Assembly (NCBI GenBank): GCA_025738555.1
Contig: JAOVFP010000001.1
Coordinates: forward strand, 6,386,001 to 6,450,000
DNA: 64,000 nucleotides
Source: Cyathus striatus
Taxonomy: Eukaryota; Basidiomycota; Agaricomycetes; Agaricales; Nidulariaceae
Direction: 5' to 3'
Shown: piece by piece, positions 46,255 to 56,558 of the stretch
How positions within the stretch are numbered: the stretch's first letter is position 1
How the letters are laid out: every line of letters starts with the position of its first letter
Translations under genes and position numbers: made by a program
Notes under the pieces: generated by a model
Databases searched by the model: none
What the model was told of the DNA's origin: nothing
What the model saw: the letters and a program-made list of their open reading frames with translations, nothing else

Positions 46255-48962
46255 ATGCCATCCCACACTTATAATCTCCGCACCCAGCAAGGTTCTCAGA
46301 CCAAGCAAACAGGTGAGCCTTCAATTTCTCGTTCTAACTCTATCAGCTTGGGACCTGAGGAGAACCAACCTCGGGTGTCTGGGGCCGTCGACAGCCCCAG
46401 CAACCCATTCTCACCCTCGAACGAGGAAGCGCCCACCGCACAAAAGGACCAAAGTGGTCCACCAACCGACATCAACTCAGAAGGGACAGCAACCCCTGTC
46501 TCTAGTCTACTCAGTAACATCAGTAGCAATAATACTGATGTAAATAGTAACGATAATAGTACCATTATAAACCAGATTGATAATGAAAATGAGGCAAGAA
46601 TCATTAATCCACAAGACCTCGAAGAAATTAGAACAGTAAATCACAACGTGGCCACTCGGGACGCCGAGTCAACCACAGCGGACCAAGGAGAAGGTCCTCG
46701 CGTAACAAAGGAAAAGCAATCGACCCCACAAACTGGGGTAATGTTAATATTGAAAATGAAGAATTAGATGTTGAGGCACAACAAGCCCTACTTGAGAATT
46801 ACAACATCAATAGAAGCGCAAGGAATGATACGCGCCCAGACACAGAACACAGGAACCAACGCGAAAGGAACAATACTCGCGCACGATACGAACCCACTGC
46901 TTATGCACAAGACTATGTGCGTGAACGCTCGGTTCCGATATCCTCAGGTATGACCAACCATATCCGAACGGCAGTAAACTTCGGACAGACCTATAAGGAG
47001 GCGGAACGCAACTTGAAGCCTTCCCACCAAATCAACCCAGACAGTTTCCTCGGAGACGCATTCCGAGTAGTAAGACAAATTAACAACGAACCCATGGGGT
47101 ATCCATCAGACAGCGACCCCAGCTCCTCAGACGAAAGTAACCATAGCCACAGGAGCCACAGCAGCCATGGGCGCCACCACGCCCGCAAACGAAGCACTTC
47201 GAAGCGCCGTCGAAAGGAACGCGAGAGGCGACGAAGAAGGAAGCAACGCTCCCTCATCAAACCTCTACCTCCTAACCCATACGACGGTACTCCGAATATC
47301 CAAACCTTCTATCGCTTCGTTATCGAAAGCTGTGATTACATTTCAAGTGGTGAAGTAGAACCAGAAAGACAAATACTCACTTTATCACACTACTTAAAAG
47401 AACGCGCGTATACTTATTATACACGAGAAGTGGCCTACAATATCAGTAGAATGAACCTTGAAGAATTCTTCACAGGCCTATTCAATCATGTATTCCCACT
47501 CAACTTCAGGGAACAACAAAGGAACAAGCTAGAGACTCTAAGACAAGAAAACAGAAGTATCAAATGGTACCTATCTAAATTAAATGATCTTATACTCACC
47601 ATTGGCGACATAAGCGAATGCGAAAAAGTACGTGCACTATGGCGAGGCTTGAGGCCTGAAACTAGAGGACAACTAGTCCGACAAAAAATCAACCAAGAAG
47701 TTTCAAGCTTTGACACTATCGCCAATGCAGCAGAACTTGAAGAAATTGCTGAAATGGAATACGAGTTTGAACGAAAGAATTCACGCAGAAATGGTAGCCC
47801 AAGACGGCATCACCAGCCTCGATCTAGATCCCGCGACCACTCGCGTGGACGACGATCTTCCTCGGACAACCAACGAGGTGGTAGGCGAAGTGATCGACCA
47901 CACCAGCAACCTAGAAACAATAGTCAGGACAAAAACAGGAGTTTCGGAAAGAAAACAAATCATACACCCGGATACTCCTCCAACAGACAGCGCCTACAAA
48001 GGGAATCAACCGTAGAACGCCAACAACATAAATTCAAACCACGAAACAACCATAGACAAGAACTCACAGACAGGGAAAAAGATAACCTTCGAAACGAAGG
48101 AAAATGCTTCTTCTGCAAAGAGGCCGGGCATGTTGCAAGACAATGCCCTAAGAAGGCCTCTGTACCTGGACCTTCTAGTGGAGGCCCCCCAGGCATTCGT
48201 AACTATAACCTAGACGTGCATTATGACAACAGTGAACAACTCAGAGAACTAGCCATTAACTCGGAAAATCTTGACTCACTGGAACTCGGCAATATTGAAT
48301 ACTGCCAACCAGGAGAATACTACATTAAGAAAATAACCCATAAGCCTAGGAAACAACGCCCAAAGACTTATAATAATAACCGTAGCACCAAAATAGAAAT
48401 AGAGGTGGACAATGAAGGCTACCAAATCGACAATAATAACTCACCATACAATGAGGTACACAGTACTCTTGAAGTACCATCATTCAACCACGCCCCAGTA
48501 AGACCCCCACGTACATCTCGATTGGGACACGCCTGGGAAAAATATCTCGAATATTACTTCAATAGTCGATCTACAGCACCAAGGAAATACGGTTCACCTC
48601 GATTCCTAGTGTACCTATCTGGACATGGTGAATACTATGTCATCATGGATGAAGAATTAGAATTTGAATCAATCACCTTACCTGTTCAATATATACAACA
48701 ACCTGGCTTTAAAATAGATAAATGGTATCTAACCCAATTCAAAACAGTATCCAGACAATTAGCAGGATGCCGGTTTAGACCAATAAGAGACAAGGACCCA
48801 CAATTCAAAACAAATAGTGCACCAATAATAGGAACACTTGACCCCGCACATAACGTATACGCCTGGAACGCAGAACGTGCATTAAGCAATGGTGCTCCAT
48901 ATCCAGGTGATAACCAAAAACCCAAAATACGGAACCAAAACATAGGTTCTGTGTTCGCCTAA
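46255..48962 (+). CDS. Ty3/gypsy gag, with one frame break
   Basis: The reading frame starts MPSHTYNLRTQQGSQ at 46,255 and stays open to 46,767. The coding sense switches to the next frame near 46,730 (STPQT continues as NWGNVNIENEELDVEAQQAL) and runs to 48,962. Domains: an acidic/polar N-terminus, a Ser/His/Arg-rich stretch (SHRSHSSHGRHHARKR), a capsid-like helical region about 47,280-47,760 (YDGTPNIQTFYRFVIES), an RS-rich basic tail and the zinc knuckle CFFCKEAGHVARQC (CX2CX4HX4C, about 48,105-48,146). About 250 further residues are unrecognised. Gag packages element RNA into particles. The frame break may be mutation, sequencing error or an unusual expression signal. Confidence 0.85.
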
Positions 48963-49080
48963 CAAACATATTCAATGATACCTACACCGTAAAAGACCGA
49001 GAATTGACCTTCCATACTGAAATACCTGGAAGACACCTTCGAATAGCAAATTTAACATTATCAACTGGTACTGGAAAGCT

Positions 49081-52000
49081 GTGAGGAAAGCATATCTCAA
49101 ATTAATCAAAACTATCGACAACTTCGAGGACGAAGAAAACCTACTACATTACCTCTTCGATCCTCTCACAGATCAAGAAATTGCTATCACAGACATTTAC
49201 AATGAAACTATCGAACTAATGAATGTCAATAATAGGATTAAACTCAATGAAAGAAAAGGATACGACCTGGTCGTTGAATTAAACGGACAACAAGTGGAGC
49301 GCGGCACGTACCCCGCAATCCAACGAAACGCAACGGTCGTCAAAGACGTTACCTGCCATATCCCCAAACCGATTGTTATTGCAGTCCGTATAAACGGACA
49401 TCCGGTACGAGCACTGGTGGACTCCGGTTCGCTAGGAGATTTTATGTCAACCAAGTTAGCGGACCAACTCAAGGGTTCTCGCACAAAATCTAACCACGGT
49501 ACCATGGTCAGCTTTGAATACTCGACCATGAAAGAACAAAGGTACTTTGATATTATTAACGTATCAAACTATGATCTGATCTTGGGTACACCATGGCTAT
49601 TCCAGCATAAAGTGTCAATTGGTATTAACCCACCATGCATTACCGTCGGGAGCGAAGAAGCGCTTCCCATCCGTGGCCCAAGAACGGCGAAATTATCGTC
49701 GCAGGCAGTAGCAATATTTCAACAAACGGTAGATACTGCTAGACAAGAGTTATTAGAATATTCCTTACCACTTTGTAAAAAGGCGTCTGATACACCATTA
49801 CCCCCACTCTGCGAAATAAACCATCGTATTCCACTCAAAGACCCTCATAAACAATACTCCTTCCGGCCTTCTAAATGCCCTGAAGGTTTGAGACCGCTCT
49901 GGAACGAAAAACGCGACGTCTACGTAAGAACAGGACGATGGAAATCCACCACGGGACGCAATGCAGTCCCCATGCTTCTCCTGAAGAAACCTGGTAAATC
50001 AGACGAACCGGTAAGATTACGGACGGTTGTCGACTTACGAGAACGGAACCTGAACACACATAAACTCTCGTCCCCGTTACCCGAAATCGACGGCATCTTA
50101 AGACGAGTAGCCCGCGCAAAATACCGCTCCATCGTCGACGGACAAGACGCCTATGAACAAATCCGTATAGACCCAGAAGATGTACCAAACTCGGCCATGA
50201 ACACTCCTAACGGCACAATGGTCAGCCTTGTCATACAGCAGGGGGACTGCAATGCAGCAGCTACCTTCCAATCTGTCATGAACAACTTATTCTCCCCCTA
50301 CATTGGCCGTTTTATGGATGTGTATCTAGATGATATCATAATATATTCCGACACGCTTTCGGAACATGTAGAACATGTAAAAATTGTAATTGACATCCTA
50401 AGAAACAATCAGTTCTATTTAAGTGAAAAGAAACTGAAATTCTTACAGCCTGAACTCAGGATCCTCGGCCGCATCATCGATGATGAAGGCATCCGTATGG
50501 ACCCTGACAAGGTTGACGCCCTAGCACGTTGGAAACCGCCTACAAACCGGGACCTCCTCCGAGGATTCCTGGGTGCTGCAGGATACCTAGCGGATGACAT
50601 AGATCGCATCCGCATACCTATGGGTATACTACATGAACTGACAAGCGACCAAGTACCGTTTAGGTGGGAATATACACACCAACGCGCATTCCAAGATATC
50701 CAAAACCTCGCCACAATACACCGCGAGCACCACCGTATACCCCTCGTATATGGCAAAGATGCACCACCGGTAAATATCATCACCGACGGTTGCCTTTCGG
50801 GTATAGGCGGTGTAATCTCCCAAGGCGAAGATTGGCAAACGGCTAAAGTAGCCGCCTTCTACTCTGCGAAACTGAATGTCGCACAACAGAAATATCCAGT
50901 ACACGAAATCGAGTTCCTTGCCGGACTTGAAACGATGCTCCGATATCGCGACCTCTTACAGGGCATACATTTCCGTTGGTACACGGACCACAAGCCTCTA
51001 GTGCACTTTCTGCACCAAAAAGAACTCTCCCCTAGACAAACACGCTGGATCGAAAAGGTCGGCGAATTTGATTTTGAAATCATATATGTCCCGGGCACAG
51101 ACAATGTCGTTTCCGATGCGCTCTCGCGCATCTACTCTAATGACGCGCCTGGAACAGTCCGCGCTCGTAGCAAATACACTTACCATGACATCATCAACAA
51201 TGATATCCTGGAATCGACACTGATAACAATGCCACTCACCGTTGATCTGGAGGGCGCAGCCACGCGCACCAGGCACCCACGTAAACAACCAGAACCCGCG
51301 GACACAGGCCAACCCGAAACATCGAAAGAATTCGCCAAACGCATGAAAGGCCGCGTCGTTCTTAAAGGACCTGCAGAACGACGGGAGGGCGTGAGTACCG
51401 CAGAAGACACGGAACCTGCAATACAACATACCGAGAATGAAACAACCGAACAAACAACACCTCCACACAATCCTGAAGCATTGGCATTGGCCAATTACGA
51501 ACCGAACGATGACGTATTCCTTTCCACAGCACCTACGTTACTAGATGCGATTAGCGAAGGAACGGAGGGCGCAAACTTACTACACCTACTAAAAGGACGA
51601 TATAAGGAAGATAAATCCTTCACAGATATATTAGACAACCCCAAAGGGTACAAAAACTTCGAAGTCACTAGTTCAATACCCAACGAACAATTAGTATTCC
51701 TTAAGCTGAAAGATAGAAAAATCCTATGCATACCTAAGATCATACTAAGCAATGGCAGAAGTGCCAGGGAACTAGTAATAGCAGAAGCACATTCAATATT
51801 AGCACACTTAGGCGCTAGAAAAACAATAACATACCTTAGGGACTATGTATGGTGGAAAGATATAGTCAAGGACACACAAGCATACTGTGATACCTGTATG
51901 ACGTGCAGGCGGAGCAAACCAAACCACCAGAAACCACTAGGCCTATTAAACCCACTAGAAATACCTACAAAGCCATGGGAATCGATAGGCATCGACTTCG

Positions 52001-54261
52001 TCGGACCACTGCCTCCATCCGAAGACAGAGACGGCACGTACGATGAAATCACGGTAATCATAGACCTATTGACAGGCATGGTACACCTGGTACCAAGCCG
52101 CGCAAACTACAAAGCAAAAGAAATCGCGGAATTAATATTCGCAGAAGTCTATAAACACCACGGCTTACCGAAGAATATTGTAAGCGACAGGGACGTACTC
52201 TTCACGAGCATATTCTGGAGAACACTGCATGAATTAATAGGAACGAAGCTAAGAATGTCTAGCGCTTACCATCCACAGTCCGACGGCGCAACCGAACGCG
52301 CCAATAAAACAATCACCACTATGATACGAACCTCGATATCAACTAAACAAAAAGACTGGGTTAGCAGACTACCAGCAGTAGAATTTGCAATAAACTCAGC
52401 ACGTTCTGAAACAACCGGATACGCACCATTCTTCCTGAACACGGGACGAATGCCGAGATCATTCATATGGGAAACCCAAGACAAGTCCGAACACGTTGGC
52501 GTAAGAACGTTTGCGCAACGACTAAAGAATACAATAATGTCCGCGCACGATAGTATCCTATTCCATAGACTAAAACAAGTTAGAACAGCTAATAGGAAAA
52601 GACAATGGTCACCTATTACTACCAAAGACATGGTATATGTCTCCACTGAACACATTACTATCCCAAAAGGACTAGCAAGAAAGTTTGTACCTAAATTCAT
52701 AGGCCCCTACAAAGTATTAAAGGACTTTGAGAACAATTCCTACCAGTTGGACTTACCAGTGACAATGAAGAAGAGAGGAATACACAATGTATTCCATTCC
52801 TCGGTACTACGCGTACACGTGCCAAACGACGACCGGCTTTTCCCCGGACGCCTCGACAACCAAATTTGGAATCTCGATGACGCGGATCATGAGCCCGAAT
52901 GGGCCGTTGACATAATTAAAGATCATTCCGGATCAAAGAAAGAGGCACGCTTTCTAATACAGTGGAAAGCTGGGGACTCCTCTTGGCTCCCCTATGACAA
53001 AATCGATCATCTCAACGCGCTTCAAGAATATTTCGACAAGCTAGGAATTGAAAACATATCGGAATTGCCGCCCGGCACTGGAGTAATTCCAGATGAGGCT
53101 CAAATTTCTTTAGGCCACCTATATATATCTGACCAATCATCCTCATCTGCCCCCTCACCCCATTCATACACACCGAAATCTAACTATAACTCATTTGGTA
53201 CAAACCAAAATACCGACATGACTGACAATACTGAAGCCAGCTCATCTTCCCCACTCTCGCTGAAAAACGATGTATGCTCAGAAACTCCCTCCGCACTCGA
53301 TAAGGGAGTAAACAATCTAACCCTGGACGACGACATCCCTATGGAAGACGGTGTGCCCATAATCTTCCTACACAGACTATACACTCACCTAAAAGCCGTA
53401 ACTCTACTAGCTTCTAAACTCGAGAACACGAGTTCTATTGCAGCCGAACGCCAAGCGCCCGAGTCAAGCAACGGCGCTATTACCACTGCAGATACAGCAA
53501 CTCCCACTCACGAAATCATACGCTCGCTACCACGCATCCCTAAAGTGACACATCCCTCCAATCCGGTGACTGATACAGCAACATCCACTACGCTCCCGAC
53601 ACATAATCGCGTAGCACCTCGACCACCATCCAACTCCAACCTCACCTCTTCCACTCCTGCACCCGTTTCCTTCAGCGTGTCCTATGTACACAACGAGGAA
53701 CTTCGAATTTCATCAGCCCAACCGAAATTCACGGACTCCGGAGTACGGAGCTTTCTCGACAACACCAACATCGATATTTGGTTCATAAAAGACCAACACG
53801 AAAACGTCTTCTCAGTCGACCCGTACGCGGTCATCTCTTATCTCAAGTTCGACTCCCTTGTTCGTCGTAAACGATGGGGACCCATACCTCTTGGCTATCA
53901 AGACTTTGCGACCATCTTCAATGCTCACCCAGAATCCGGAAGCAAATTCGTTACATTTGATCCGGACTTTAACCGATGGATACTCCCTTCACCAGCTGCA
54001 AGCAGACCCAATGGCATCAGGATCCAAGACGCTCACAAGAAAACGGATCCGCATATTTATGACCAATTAAGGAACTTACGACTCATCTTACCCGATGGCA
54101 CTCTCGACGAAGAACGACTTAGCATTATGGAACAGTGTTTCTACAAAACACAACATAATGCTGAAGATGGTACTCGACCCCACAAGAAACCTCGCTACGA
54201 CCCATACCCAGCCCATAGCAACAAGAAAGGGAACGGACGACCCCGTCCCCTCGTTTTATAA
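49081..54261 (+). CDS. Ty3/gypsy polyprotein (PR-RT-RH-IN-chromodomain)
   Basis: Uninterrupted frame of about 1,726 codons. Residue numbers count from 49,081, which is not a real start. Aspartic protease: ALVDSGS near 114. Reverse transcriptase: VYLDDIIIYSDT with D417 and D418. RNase H: NIITDGCLSGIGG near 567. Integrase: zinc finger H904-x4-H909-x26-C936-x2-C939 and catalytic D972, D1036, E1072 (D-x63-D-x35-E). A chromodomain-like segment EPEWAVDII...FLIQWKAGDSSWLPYD (about 1,270-1,325) should tether integration to chromatin. About 400 further residues have no known domain. Upstream, coding-like sequence in another frame (FCVRLTNIFNDTYTVKDREL, about 48,944-49,003) runs to a stop at about 49,082, so gag and pol are separated by frame breaks. 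Confidence 0.92.
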   Translation: MRKAYLKLIKTIDNFEDEENLLHYLFDPLTDQEIAITDIYNETIELMNVNNRIKLNERKGYDLVVELNGQQVERGTYPAIQRNATVVKDVTCHIPKPIVIAVRINGHPVRALVDSGSLGDFMSTKLADQLKGSRTKSNHGTMVSFEYSTMKEQRYFDIINVSNYDLILGTPWLFQHKVSIGINPPCITVGSEEALPIRGPRTAKLSSQAVAIFQQTVDTARQELLEYSLPLCKKASDTPLPPLCEINHRIPLKDPHKQYSFRPSKCPEGLRPLWNEKRDVYVRTGRWKSTTGRNAVPMLLLKKPGKSDEPVRLRTVVDLRERNLNTHKLSSPLPEIDGILRRVARAKYRSIVDGQDAYEQIRIDPEDVPNSAMNTPNGTMVSLVIQQGDCNAAATFQSVMNNLFSPYIGRFMDVYLDDIIIYSDTLSEHVEHVKIVIDILRNNQFYLSEKKLKFLQPELRILGRIIDDEGIRMDPDKVDALARWKPPTNRDLLRGFLGAAGYLADDIDRIRIPMGILHELTSDQVPFRWEYTHQRAFQDIQNLATIHREHHRIPLVYGKDAPPVNIITDGCLSGIGGVISQGEDWQTAKVAAFYSAKLNVAQQKYPVHEIEFLAGLETMLRYRDLLQGIHFRWYTDHKPLVHFLHQKELSPRQTRWIEKVGEFDFEIIYVPGTDNVVSDALSRIYSNDAPGTVRARSKYTYHDIINNDILESTLITMPLTVDLEGAATRTRHPRKQPEPADTGQPETSKEFAKRMKGRVVLKGPAERREGVSTAEDTEPAIQHTENETTEQTTPPHNPEALALANYEPNDDVFLSTAPTLLDAISEGTEGANLLHLLKGRYKEDKSFTDILDNPKGYKNFEVTSSIPNEQLVFLKLKDRKILCIPKIILSNGRSARELVIAEAHSILAHLGARKTITYLRDYVWWKDIVKDTQAYCDTCMTCRRSKPNHQKPLGLLNPLEIPTKPWESIGIDFVGPLPPSEDRDGTYDEITVIIDLLTGMVHLVPSRANYKAKEIAELIFAEVYKHHGLPKNIVSDRDVLFTSIFWRTLHELIGTKLRMSSAYHPQSDGATERANKTITTMIRTSISTKQKDWVSRLPAVEFAINSARSETTGYAPFFLNTGRMPRSFIWETQDKSEHVGVRTFAQRLKNTIMSAHDSILFHRLKQVRTANRKRQWSPITTKDMVYVSTEHITIPKGLARKFVPKFIGPYKVLKDFENNSYQLDLPVTMKKRGIHNVFHSSVLRVHVPNDDRLFPGRLDNQIWNLDDADHEPEWAVDIIKDHSGSKKEARFLIQWKAGDSSWLPYDKIDHLNALQEYFDKLGIENISELPPGTGVIPDEAQISLGHLYISDQSSSSAPSPHSYTPKSNYNSFGTNQNTDMTDNTEASSSSPLSLKNDVCSETPSALDKGVNNLTLDDDIPMEDGVPIIFLHRLYTHLKAVTLLASKLENTSSIAAERQAPESSNGAITTADTATPTHEIIRSLPRIPKVTHPSNPVTDTATSTTLPTHNRVAPRPPSNSNLTSSTPAPVSFSVSYVHNEELRISSAQPKFTDSGVRSFLDNTNIDIWFIKDQHENVFSVDPYAVISYLKFDSLVRRKRWGPIPLGYQDFATIFNAHPESGSKFVTFDPDFNRWILPSPAASRPNGIRIQDAHKKTDPHIYDQLRNLRLILPDGTLDEERLSIMEQCFYKTQHNAEDGTRPHKKPRYDPYPAHSNKKGNGRPRPLVL

Positions 54262-54295
54262 TTCATCTGTTATTCTAACCGATGAGGAGGGCGTA

Positions 54296-54607
54296 TGTAG
54301 CGGTTCTGCGACTGACTAGTTACAGATGTGTAAAGTCCGATCTCACGTGACTTTACCGCCGTATACATCTTCCCTCTATATACTTATACCGTGCCGTCTC
54401 GCTCATTCTTATTCCTGGAGTAGTAGATAGATGTTCCAGTAGTGTACAGCCTCACTAGTCTACAGGTATATAAACCCCCTAGGTAGCCCTGTACTTCTCT
54501 CTCCAGGTTTTAACGACGATAGCACTTAACCAGTCTATTGATCTCTAAGCTTCTCTCTTCTCTCTCTCGTGTGACGATACCGTTACTTAGGTCACGCTAG
54601 CGTCACA
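54296..54607 (+). repeat. 3' LTR of the Ty3/gypsy element
   Basis: 312 bp, no difference from 45,810-46,121 found by eye. Followed by the AGCCA duplication at 54,608-54,612. Confidence 0.93.
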
Positions 54608-54612
54608 AGCCA

Positions 54613-56440
54613 TAACCCTCGAATTCTTCCTGGGGCCTAAATTGCACGTTGGTGCTTCACAGCGTCGAGCTCGTGCTTCTTCTAGTCTCGGGCCTGAGTG
54701 CGATAAGTATACGGTTGCATATCCATAACCAGTAAATACTGTCCTGTCTTCTGCATTTGAAGAATGAAAGTGGGACTCGGACATCTTGCGGACATCGCCA
54801 TCGACTCCCAACTCCAAGTGCGTCGCCGGAGCTGTCGGGAGTTCAACCTCGCATCATGTGACTGCCAGTGCCCCATACGCTTAGTGCCATCTTATCGCTC
54901 AGCGCTCAACGTCAACTTTCAAGCTCTCAAGCACCAGTCGGCGTTGTGTGAGCGAAAAACCATCTCAAAAAAAACCCCTTCTCATTGACGTCTTCAAAGC
55001 ACAACCAAAGTACAGCAAAACTTACATAACCTCAGAGTGTCACGAAGAGTCGAAATTAAGTCGAAACTGGAGCGATCTTTCCACTAGTAGATCTTATTTT
55101 AACTGAGAGTCCAGCCTACACGCCGCAGCCTTCAGGAATCAGCACTTCATATCGATAATCTCAAGGAGTGCCAGTCGATTCCATCGATTCACATAAAGTG
55201 ATGTTCAGAAGGGCTAACTAGGGAAGTCGCCGTTCACATTAACAACATTAGACATACTTAGTAGAAGCCACACGATCAGGGAGCATGGATCTGAATGTAT
55301 CACCGTGAGACGACTTACAGGGAACGCAAGCTCGATGACATCCAGAAGCGAATGAAGATGAAGCTGGTGAAGAAGCTTCATATTCGCTCGATGCACACGT
55401 TCACACCCCAGTCAGGCGTTTCTTGATAGAAATCTATGCTTCCTTCGATATGACCGGACTCAGGAGCAGGTATCAGCGTTCGAGAAAAGCATGCATGCTC
55501 TAATTCGCAATCTTCATTGTAGTTCGTTCCCATCGTACCCCCGCTCTGTATCTTTCGACATCCACTAACACTTTCATTTAGTGTACATTTCTAAAGTTTA
55601 AATAAAATGACATACTTATATCGCCTGATGGGAAAGCACAGCAAAGACGTGCTTGCGCGTTCGTGTTTCGGGGTGGTATGACAGGACGTAGAAACGCTAG
55701 CGATGAGGGCTATGTTCGACGGGTTAAACACCATATTTGACCCGCGTAAGAAATTTTCGTCGGTCGCTGTGAAACGTCGTCTCATAAAATACTTAGATCT
55801 TCTGAAACTTGTCTGCAATCACAAGTTCAAAAGATATCTCAAGTGTTAGAATGACTTGCTCAACTTGCAAAGATAAAACAAAAAAGGCTACTATCTGGGT
55901 CGGTGCTTCGACATAAGGAAGCTGCTGAAAAAAGGATCGATTTTGCCTTGCCTCTTCTTCGACACATGAACATGTACACTAAAATGATAACAAGTATTCC
56001 CATGTCAGACGGTCAGTAGATAATAATAGCTGTTAATTATCGTCTTCGTATCGACCTCTTTCTCCCACCGGGCTGCATCGTGATGGGACACATGCTGCCT
56101 GTCTAGAACATAAATATTTGCGGCTAGCGCATTTCTTCACCGATTATATCTTTCTCTTGGTAGTACTTGCTTTCTGTACTTTATTGGATTTTGTGTGTTT
56201 AATAGTAAAGATGTTTGTGGTGTTCGTGTTATTAGCACCGTCCTGGCTGATGCCTGCGCAAAAAACTGGTACGAATTGGATCTATTCATATCCCATATCG
56301 ATAAACTCTATCCTCACGTTTGTGATGCCAACACACTTAATTACTATGAATACATACATCGCGTCAGATGTACATAAAACGTGAACGAACGAGTATTTAT
56401 TTATAGTTAATGATCATTCTGATACTTTGGGTCGGAACAT
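54613..56440. other. Spacer of duplication unit 2 (no confident gene)
   Basis: Continues the homology to 1,869-3,565 immediately after the Ty3 element, with scattered substitutions and small indels. Normal CpG content. Contains the weakly conserved minus-strand ORF at about 55,591-55,818, whose counterpart is at 2,812-3,051. Confidence 0.7.
55591..55818 (-). CDS. Small conserved ORF, unknown (unit 2)
   Basis: A 75-codon minus-strand ORF with YFMRRRFTATDENFLRGSNM and FNPSNIALIASVSTS, matching 2,812-3,051. The frame upstream is closed by a stop in the codon that is E in the unit 1 SFERL string, and the C-terminal end is frame-shifted relative to unit 1. Either a broken copy or never coding. 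Confidence 0.2.
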   Translation of the reverse strand: MQTSFRRSKYFMRRRFTATDENFLRGSNMVFNPSNIALIASVSTSCHTTPKHERASTSLLCFPIRRYKYVILFKL

Positions 56441-56454
56441 GGTTAGCGCAACAT

Positions 56455-56461
56455 TATATAG
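56455..56461 (+). promoter_or_regulatory. TATA box of NACHT-WD40 gene 2
   Basis: TATATAG 98 bp upstream of the ATG at 56,559, in a conserved context shared with 3,582-3,588. Confidence 0.5.
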
Positions 56462-56558
56462 CTCGCTCGTGGAAGCATTTGATCCCTCTCTCCTGTGCTC
56501 TTAAACTACCAACTCAAGTGCTACAACACCGATTCACAAGCCTAACAACACCTTTACA

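Larger units (their letters stand above)
45810..54607 (+). mobile_element. Complete Ty3/gypsy LTR retrotransposon, 8,798 bp
   Basis: Two 312 bp LTRs (45,810-46,121 and 54,296-54,607) look identical by eye. They have TG...CA ends and flanking AGCCA duplications (45,805-45,809 and 54,608-54,612). Order inside: gag with zinc knuckle, protease, reverse transcriptase, RNase H, integrase, chromodomain-like region, extra C-terminal region. Integrase downstream of RNase H places it in Ty3/gypsy. A purine run GAGGAGGG (54,284-54,291) precedes the right LTR. No standard primer-binding site was recognised after the left LTR. It interrupts the spacer of duplication unit 2, so it arrived after the duplication. 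Identical LTRs mean a recent insertion. Confidence 0.95.
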
